Assembly (NCBI GenBank): GCA_017417465.1
Contig: JAFPZD010000072.1
Span: 51,493-115,492, forward strand
Reading direction: 5' to 3'
Length of the DNA: 64,000 bases
DNA from: Prevotella sp.
GTDB taxonomy: Bacteria; Bacteroidota; Bacteroidia; Bacteroidales; Bacteroidaceae
The first letter of the stretch is position 1, and each line of letters begins with the position of its first letter. Position numbers and translations under genes: made by a program. This document shows positions 44,443 to 52,600 of the stretch, piece after piece. The notes beneath the pieces were generated by a model. The model did not search any database and had not been told where the DNA came from. It worked only from the letters and a program-made list of their open reading frames with translations.

Positions 44443-44810
44443 GCGCCTCCCCACCCGTCCGTCCCCCGTCCATTATAGTCCGTCCCCATCCGTTCCCGTC
44501 CGTTCCCGTCCGTCCCTTCTACAACCTTATCCGTTTTAGTCCGTTTTCGTCCGTTGCCCCAAAAGTCCGTTTTGTCCGTCCCCGTCCGTTCCCGTCCGTC
44601 CCCGTCCGTTCCCGTTCGTCCCTTCTACAACCTTGTCCGTTTTAGTCCGTTTTCGTCCGTTGCCCCAAAAGTCCGTTTTGTCCGTCCCCATCCGTCCCCG
44701 TCCGTTCCCGTCCGTCCCTTCTACAACCTTGTCCGTTTTAGTCCGTTTCGTCCGTTGCCCCCAAAAGTCCGTTTTAGTCCGTTGCTCAAAAACAAATAAA
44801 GAAAGAAGAT
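44443..44810. repeat. Right arm of CCGTCC/GTCCGTT repeats, three long units
   Basis: About three units start CGTCCCTTCTACAACC at 44511, 44617 and 44713 (steps 106 and 96 bp), each followed by GTCCGTTTTAGTCCGTTTT, CGTCCGTTGCCCCAAAAGTCC and six-base CGTCCC/CGTTCC runs. It is inverted relative to 43917-44055. It reaches to within about 30 bp of the lolD-like start. Confidence 0.88.
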
Positions 44811-45569
44811 ATGATTGACATTCACAACATCACCAAGAGCTTCGGCCCACTGCAAGTGCTCAAGGGCATCGACCTCCACATCGACCGTGGCGAGATCGTC
44901 AGCATCGTAGGTCCCAGCGGAGCCGGAAAGACCACCCTCCTGCAGATCATCGGAACCCTCGACAGCCCCGACAGCGGCACCGTACGCGTCGACGGCGTCG
45001 ACACCACCACCCTCTCGCAGAAGGCGCTCAGCGACTTCCGCAACCGCCACATCGGCTTCGTCTTCCAGTTCCACCAGCTGTTGCCCGAGTTCACCGCCAT
45101 CGAGAACATCATGATTCCCGCCTACATCGCAGGGCGCTCCACGCGCGACGCACGCAGCCGCGCCGAAGAGCTCCTCGCCTTCATGGGACTCACCGACCGT
45201 GCCCACCACAAGCCCGCACAGCTCAGCGGCGGCGAGAAGCAGCGCGTAGCCGTCGCGCGCGCCCTCGTCAACAACCCCGCCGTCATCCTCGCCGACGAGC
45301 CGTCGGGCTCACTCGACTCGCGCAACAAGCAGGAGCTCCACCAGCTCTTCTTCGACCTCCGCGACCGCTTCGGGCAGACCTTTGTTATTGTCACCCACGA
45401 CGAGCAGCTCGCCACACTCACCGACCGCACCATCCACATCAAGGACGGGCTGATAGAAGCCCCCCTTTCGTCCCCCGACGCCCCCCTTTCGTCCCCCGAG
45501 GGGGACACGACAGCCCCTGCGGACGAAACGATAGTAGCCCCCTCGGGGGCAGAAGGGGGGACGGTATGA
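44811..45569 (+). CDS. lolD: LolD-like ABC transporter ATP-binding protein with repeat-coded tail
   Basis: This 252-aa ATPase has Walker A (GPSGAGKTT), signature [15 protein letters not shown], Walker B ([12 protein letters not shown]) and H-loop (VTHD). Its closest kind is LolD/MacB, which powers lipoprotein release from the inner membrane or a related export. No permease gene lies next to it. LolD is normally about 220-230 aa; residues about 217-252 ([18 protein letters not shown]...[10 protein letters not shown]) are coded by inverted CCCCCCTTTCGTCCCC / GGGGGCAGAAGGGGGGAC repeats. The stop overlaps the cvfB start (ATGA). Confidence 0.88.
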   Translation: MIDIHNITKSFGPLQVLKGIDLHIDRGEIVSIVGPSGAGKTTLLQIIGTLDSPDSGTVRVDGVDTTTLSQKALSDFRNRHIGFVFQFHQLLPEFTAIENIMIPAYIAGRSTRDARSRAEELLAFMGLTDRAHHKPAQLSGGEKQRVAVARALVNNPAVILADEPSGSLDSRNKQELHQLFFDLRDRFGQTFVIVTHDEQLATLTDRTIHIKDGLIEAPLSSPDAPLSSPEGDTTAPADETIVAPSGAEGGTV

Positions 45570-46402
45570 TTAACCTCGGCGACTACAACACCCTGCCCAT
45601 CGTGAAGCACACCGAGCAGGGCCTCTACCTCGACGGCGGCGTCGAGGCCGGCGAGATCCTGCTGCCCCGGCGCTACGTCACCCGCGACATGCGCGTCGGC
45701 GACACCCTCGACGTGTTCCTCTATCTCGATCAGGACGAGCGACTCGTGGCCACCACCGAGCACCCCTACGCCAAGGTCGGCGAGTTCGCCTGCCTCGAAG
45801 TGGCGTGGATCAACAAGTACGGCGCCTTCATGAAATGGGGACTGCTGAAAGATCTCTTCTGTCCCTTCCGTGAGCAGAAGCAGCGCATGGAGCAGGGCAA
45901 GAGCTATGTCGTCTATATCAAGGTCGACGACGAGAGCTACCGGCTCATGGCCACCGCCAAGGTCGAGAAGTACCTCGCCGACGACCGGCCACCCTACAAG
46001 CATGGCGACGCCGTCGACTGTCTCATCTGGCAGAAGACCGACCTCGGCTTCAAGGCCATCGTCGACAACCGTTACCAGGGCCAGCTCTACGACAACCAGA
46101 TCTTCAGGCAGCTGCGCACAGGCAACCGCCTCACGGCCTACATCGACCACATACGCCAGGACAACAAGATCGACCTCACACTCCAACCCACAGGGCAGCA
46201 GCACACACTCGACTTCGCAGAGACCCTCCTGCGCTATCTCTACGAGAACGACGGGCGCTGCGACCTCGGCGACAAGAGTCCGGCAGAGCTCATCTACGAC
46301 CGCTTCAAAGTCTCGAAGAAAGCTTACAAACGCGCCGTCGGCGACCTCTACAAGCGACACCTCATCACCATCGGCGACGAAGGCATCAGGCTGGTCAACT
46401 GA
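45566..46402 (+). CDS. cvfB: S1-like RNA-binding protein, CvfB family
   Basis: This 278-aa protein opens with [46 protein letters not shown] and continues with [34 protein letters not shown], the S1-like domains of CvfB proteins. A winged-helix-like C-terminus ([26 protein letters not shown]) ends the protein. It probably binds RNA and affects translation or virulence gene expression, as in Staphylococcus. It overlaps the LolD-like gene by 4 bp and should be translationally coupled. Confidence 0.9.
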   Translation: MINLGDYNTLPIVKHTEQGLYLDGGVEAGEILLPRRYVTRDMRVGDTLDVFLYLDQDERLVATTEHPYAKVGEFACLEVAWINKYGAFMKWGLLKDLFCPFREQKQRMEQGKSYVVYIKVDDESYRLMATAKVEKYLADDRPPYKHGDAVDCLIWQKTDLGFKAIVDNRYQGQLYDNQIFRQLRTGNRLTAYIDHIRQDNKIDLTLQPTGQQHTLDFAETLLRYLYENDGRCDLGDKSPAELIYDRFKVSKKAYKRAVGDLYKRHLITIGDEGIRLVN

Positions 46403-46452
46403 ACACCTGCCAAGATTTCGAGAGTGCCAGGCTCCGAGGGGGCTGACACATC

Positions 46453-46630
46453 GCTCGGCAACAAACGACACTTCGCTCGGAGACAACCGACACTTCGCTC
46501 GGAGACAACCGACACTTTGCTCGGAGACAACCGACACTTTGCTCGGAGAAGACCACCAGTCCGCTCCGAGAAGACTAACAGTCCGCTCCGAGCGGACTGC
46601 CATTCTGCTCGGAGCGGACTGTCACTCCAC
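46453..46630. repeat. 22-bp tandem array, eight copies, between convergent cvfB and sprA
   Basis: GCTCGG (or GCTCCG) recurs at 46453, 46475, 46497, 46519, 46541, 46563, 46585 and 46607, an exact 22-bp step. Units carry GCTCGGAGACAACCGACACT, changing to GAAGACCACCAGTCC and AGCGGACTGCC towards the right, where GGAGCGGACT and AGTCCGCTCC make inverted repeats. Confidence 0.92.
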
Positions 46631-46687
46631 CTCGAAATACAAAAAACGTGAATGCGATGATCTGATGGATTCTGCTCGTTAACCACA

Positions 46688-49600
46688 TCACCTTGTGAGC
46701 GAGAACTTCAGTGAGAGTCCGAAGTCCTGGGTGGTGGTGGGATATGACGACGAGGAGAGCAGCGGTGTGTTGGTCTGTCGGTCGTAGTAGGCGGTGAGGG
46801 TAAGGAAGCGCGAGAGGGTGTAGTCGGCTGAAAGCGAAATCTTCAGGGCGGAGTTGCCGCTGCTGGCCGAGGAGACGCCCGAGGCGATGTCGCGGGTGAT
46901 GGCCGCCTGCTTACGGAAGGAGATGTCGAGACGGGTGTTGAGGTCGTGGTTGACGCCTCCCCTGCTGTTCGATTTGCTGTTTGACGATTTGCTGTTTGAC
47001 TTGTCGTCGTCGGCGCCGTTGGCACCCTTCTTGTTACTGCCCTTGATCTTGCGGCTGCTGCCACTGCCGAAGAGGTTGAAGTTCTGAATCTTGTAACCCA
47101 GTCCGATGACCCAGTCCTTTGAGAGCTGCTCGTTGATCTGCACGCTGGTCATCGAGAGGTTGAGCACGCGTGTGGTCTTATACTCGACCTTCGCGGTGAG
47201 GTTGTTAAGGAAGGTGACGTCGAGGCCGAGCAGTGGCGAGAATGACTCGTTGATGCTGACCGTGCTGATGTTGTAGGGCGACGACGGCGTGTAGCTACCA
47301 TCGGCGGCCTGCACATAACCCAGGTCGCCCATGTATTCGAGCCATGAGCTGTAGCTGGCGTAAGAGCCGACGCTGTAGACGGACTTATAGGCATGGTTGA
47401 GGTTGACGGACTTGAAGTGGTCGCGGAACCAAGCGAGCTTGGCGAGACCGGCATAGCGCACCGTCCAGTTGGGGAGGAGGCGCGATAGCGCGGGGAAGAT
47501 GTCGATGGAGGAGCTGCCACCAAGGGTGTAAGTAGAGAGGAACGCGGGCACGAGGACATCGGCGCTGTAGCGGTCGACGGGGTTGATATTGCCCGCCAAC
47601 GCCCCGGAATGCGAGCTGGAAGCCGAGGGATACTGCGCCTGCACACGGTCGCGGAATGCGGCGATCTTTCCACAGAACTCCTCGAACGACTTCGAGTGGT
47701 AGCCGTTGTTGGCATTGCCCATGCCCTCGAGGGCACTCTTGATGCTGATGGTGGTCATGGTGAAGGAGCCGCTGTGGGTGGTGGGCGAGCCGGCATACAT
47801 GAACTGCACGCTCTTGGCGCGGTTGACGGTGCGCGTGGCCGAAAGGTCGATCTTCAGGTCGCGGGCAGGCTCGACGGTGGCCTTGAGCTGCAGGTCCTCG
47901 GTGCTGCTCGACGTCGAGGGCGTGGCCACGGAGTCGGCACGCAGCAGCCAGTTGTTGGCGAGGGCCTTCTGCACATAGTCGTCGCCGGTGAGGCCGAAGG
48001 CGAAGTCGAGGCCCGGCGACATGACACCACCGGTGCGCTGTCCGAACATGTCACCAATGGTAGGCATGAAGCCTGGCAGGGCCATGGACGCCTGATTGCG
48101 GTAGCTGAGGTTGACGGAGCGCACCATCATGAGGAAGCGCGCCGTCTGCTGTGCGACGTTGTACCACAGCTTGTCGTCCAAGGGCGGCTTGGCGATGACG
48201 CTGATCTTCAGGTCGAGAGAGGAGACGACCGGGACCTCCTCGGTGACCACCTCTGGCTCCACGGCGGGCGTAGAGGCCACGGCGGCGGAATCGACGGCCA
48301 GGGAGTCGGAGACGGCGAGGAGCGAGTCGGGCGTGGCGTCCTGGTTGCCCTTACTGCCTTTCGACCGGTCGGCTTTCTTCTTTGACTTGTCACCCTTGCC
48401 CTGCTGCTTGCCACTCTTGCCCTGCTGCTTGTCGCTGAGTGCCTGCCAGACGTCCTTGGGCACCCAGACCTTGATCTTGTTCTCGTCGAGTGCCTTCCAC
48501 TTGATGGCAACAGCCTTGCCGTCCTTGTTCTTGGCAGAGACGATGAGGCGCTTCGACTTCTTGCCGTGCTGCACCTCGATGGTGGTATCGGGCTGGATGG
48601 TGATCTCCTTCTGGAAGGCGTTCTTGTTCTTGGGCAGCTGCTGCTTGTCCTTCGGGTCAGGGGGCGTCTCGCCCTCGGCATCCTTTCCGCCGGGCGTCTT
48701 AGCCTTGAGCTTGTCCTTGGCTTTGTCCTTGCCCTTACCCTTGGGTTCGGGCTTCTTGTTGTTAGCCGCTTTCTTGAAGCGCTCGTTGGTCTTCTTGAGG
48801 AAGGGGATATGGTTGTAGAGCGTCTCAAGGTTCAGCGCGCCATTGATGTTCAGGTTGCGGTTGTTCTGGATGGTGTTGCCCAGGGAGGTACCGTCGTCGA
48901 GCTCGGTGCCGCGCAGCCAGGAGTAGGTGGCGGAGTAGGAGGCGTCGGTCTTCAGCCAGTCGAAGATGGGGAGCTTGTCGAGGGGCACCTGGTAGCTGGC
49001 GGTGAACGACTGCTGGTAGTCGAGCGGCGTTCCCCAGTGGCCAATGGACTGCCACACGGAGTCTTTCCATGCCTGATAGTGGTCGGCGTAGAGGTCCTTG
49101 TTGATGGGCGTGTAGGGCTCCTCAATCTCGGCGTGGGTGGCCGACTGGAAGTTCATGTGCAGGTTCTTGGTGAGGTCCCAGCGTAGCGAGAAGTCACGGT
49201 TCCAGAGGAACTGCTCTGAGAAGGTGAGGGGCAGCGACGGGTTCTCGGTGTTCTCCAGGTCGCGCTCCTGCAGCTCGTAGTAGCTTCGCGAGATTTCGCT
49301 GCTGAAGGAGATGCTCTGCGGCAGATAGTTCAGACCGAAGGCCTTGGGGAACTGCGACCACTTGCTCTGTGAGCCACCCTTCTGCGAGGACTGTGACTTC
49401 TGCGATGACTGCGACTTCTGGCCACCCTTCTGGCTGGCCCCCGACTTCTGCGTCTTGTTGAAAGGCTCCCACGTCTTGTAGACGGGCGAGTACGAGTAGT
49501 TCAGCGAGCCCCGCCACTGGTCCTCGCGCTCCCAGACGGTGGTCTCGCCGGTGGTGTAGCGGTGCTGGTGGCTGTAGGAGACCGAGAGGTTAGCCGGGTC

Positions 49601-52600
49601 GAAGGGCATGGGGTGCCGCTTGTTCTTGATGCCCACGCGGGCGTTGGAGATGGAGAAGTTGCGCGTGGTGTTCTTCGTCACGGCGAGCGACTCGATGCTG
49701 TCGCGCTCCTGCCTGTTGGCAGCGGTCTCGAGGGCATCGTCGAGCTCCATGTCGGTGTCGAGCGGGTTGTATCGCGGACTGATGGTCTCCTTGGTGTAGG
49801 AGTAGTAGAGGGGCGCGTTGACCTGTGCCTTGTCGGGGAAGAACTTACCCAACTCGAGGTTGGCGGTGACGGAGTAGGACCGCTGGTTGTCGGTGGAACG
49901 CTGCATGACAGTCTCCTCGAGTCCGCCGAAGCCGTCGGTGATGTAGCGGCCCGTGAGGTTGACCGAGCCGAAGTCGGAGAGCTGCACGTTCATGGCGCCT
50001 GAGGCAGCCCAGCCACCATCGTTGTTGGCCTCGCGGAGGCGCAGCTCGTTGATCCACACCTCGCCGGACTTCATGCCGCTGGCAAGGTTGCGGACGCCGA
50101 TGATCATGGTCTTCACCTCGCCGAGGGAGGGGTTACCGATGATGGAGATCTTGTTGTTTGGCTTGTCGGGGTCGTAGTCGGTGAACAGCTGATTGTAGCT
50201 GGCTACGCCCTCGGCACGGGCCTTGTTACGAGCCTTCTTCAGGGCGGTGAAGACGCTCATGTTGATGTCGAGCATGTTCTCCTCGGGCCAGACGAGCGGG
50301 CGGTCGGAGGGCACGTTCCAGCGGTAGTTACCCTCGGGTGTGAGCTTCAGGGGGATGAGGTACTCGTAGTAGTTGCTCTTGTAGTCGGAGCCGAGGCGGA
50401 TGAAGACGGCCAGCTGGTTGTCCTCGAGCTGGGTGTTGTTAGGCACGAGGTGGTTGGCGTGTACGAACATCTGCAAGTGCTTGTACTGGCGCAGGTCGAG
50501 GTTGGTGTTCTTGTAGACGGCCTTCGACTCGTTCTGCGAGAGGTTCTTCACCACGAGGCAGAGGGCCTGCTCGTTGTTCTCGGTGAGCTGTGGCTGCGAG
50601 GGGTCGGTGGCGCGCGTGATGCCCGGCGGCAGCACGTAGGCTACGGGCTTGCGGTCGGTGTTCTCCTCGATGTTGACGGCACTCATCTCGAGGGTGCCCG
50701 TCTCAGCGCCGGCGCTGGTCTGCAGGTTCTGCTTGTACTGGCGCCACTCGCCGCGCACCAGGTCGAGGCTGCCGAAGCGGAGCACGATGGGCTGCTCGAA
50801 GCCGGTGAGGAACATGCGCATGAAGCGGATGGAGGTGAAGTCGTTGATGGAGCCCACCTTCTGTTGGTACTCGGTCAGGGGTATGCGGTACTGGTACCAG
50901 CGCACGGTGATGGAGTCGCCATTACGCAGCTTGGCGTTATAGTCGCGGTGGTCGACGATGTAGCTGTCGTCCGACTTCTGTCCGCGGTTGTAGGCCTGCA
51001 GCTCGTCGTCGCTGATGGGTATGCGGTACTGGAAGTAGCGCTCGTACTCGTTGAGGGTGAAGTCCTGGTTGATGTCCTCGACGTCGGGGCCCGTCTTGTA
51101 GCTGGTGTCGTAGGTCTCCGTCTGGTCGTCGGAGGCTGGCGAGTTGCCCTGCGGGTTGTTGATGCGCTTGTAGCGATCCATGATGCTGCGGCGCTCCTCG
51201 TCGAAGTCGGAACCACGGAAGTAGTGGTAGTTGTCGCCGGCGGGGTCCTGCTGCCAGGCCTGTAGCAACGAGTCGTTCTGGACGACGCTGCCGATGCGGC
51301 TAAGCCACTCAGCATAAGCGCCGTAGGTGCGCTCTTCCTCGTCGGTCAGTCCGTTGAGTCCGACGTCCTGCACGTTGCGGTCGGCAGTGTTGTCGAAGGC
51401 GTAGGTCTCGGATGCCTGTACGGGTATCTTTCCCCATTGCGTCTGCTGGATGGTGCTGTTGCCGTTAGGCGTCATGCCACTCTCGTGGAACTTCTTGCCG
51501 TCGCGCAGCACATCCTCGCTGACCTCGCCGAGGTTGATGTAGAGCTCGCCGCTGTAACGGCTGGAGGTGCCCTCCTTGCGGGTATAGATGAAGGGGTCGA
51601 GCATCCAGAACTCGACGTACTCGATGTTGGCCTGCTCGAAGTCGGTGGTCTCGAGCTTGCGCATCATGCCGCCCCACTTCTGGGCGGGGTTGCGCAGGGT
51701 GCCGTCGCTGTTGTAGTCGAGCGTCAGGTTGTAGGGTCCGCGCTCCTGGGGGTAGTAGGCGAGGTTGAGCACGGGCAGCGTCGACGTGGCGCCATTGTAG
51801 GTCGACTGGTCGCGGTTGGGATAGAGCTCCTTGACATACACCTCGCGGACATAGTGGTTCGACAGCTGCTCAAGGTCGCTCTTGATATGGCTCGGCGTGA
51901 GGCTACTGCTGCGACGGGTGAAGATGGGGTCGACGTTGTACCAGGCCAACAGGGCACGGTCATAGCCCGAGGCGACCGACTCCTTGTCGTTGTAGTTGGG
52001 GAACATGGTGGGCACGCTCGAGAGCACCCAAGCCTTCGGGTCGCTGACGTCGAGCAGGTTCTTGGTGTTCTCAAAATCGTCGATGTACGAGGCGTTGTCC
52101 TGCGTGCCGTGGGGCTTACCCGCAATGAGCTGGGCAAACTCGCCGTTGAAGGTGATCTGCGAGGGCTGGGTGAGGTGTAGCAGCGGCAGTCGGTCGAGCA
52201 TGTTGGTGAGCCACTGCGACTCCTGTTTCCAGTTCATGTTCAGGCCCCACAGGGTGTTGTTCAGCGGCTCCTCGCCCATCGACACCTTTGTGGTAAGGGC
52301 CTGCTCGCTGGTGTGCAGCAGGGTACCGCCGAGCGAGAAGTTCTTGGTGAAGTCGTATTGCCAGTTCAGGCCGAGCATGGTCTTGCGCTGCATGCCGTAG
52401 TTGGTGTTGTCCTCGAGCGACACCTTGACGTCGGTGCCGGCATCGATGATGCTCTGGTTGAGGATGGTGACCTCACCGGCGGAGTAGTCGACCGAGTAGT
52501 CAGTGCCCTCCTGAAGGGTGACACCGCCGGCGGTAACGACGACCGATCCCTGCGGGACGTTGTAGGCACCGAGCGAGATGACGCCGCCCTTGGCGCCCTT

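Noticed and set aside
44554-44799. 81-aa Ser/Val/Arg/Pro ORF (SVLSVPVRSRPSPSVPV)
   Set aside because: Translation of CCGTCC repeats; no promoter and no homology expected.
46453-46630. CRISPR array
   Set aside because: Units are contiguous 22-mers without unique spacers, and no cas genes are present.
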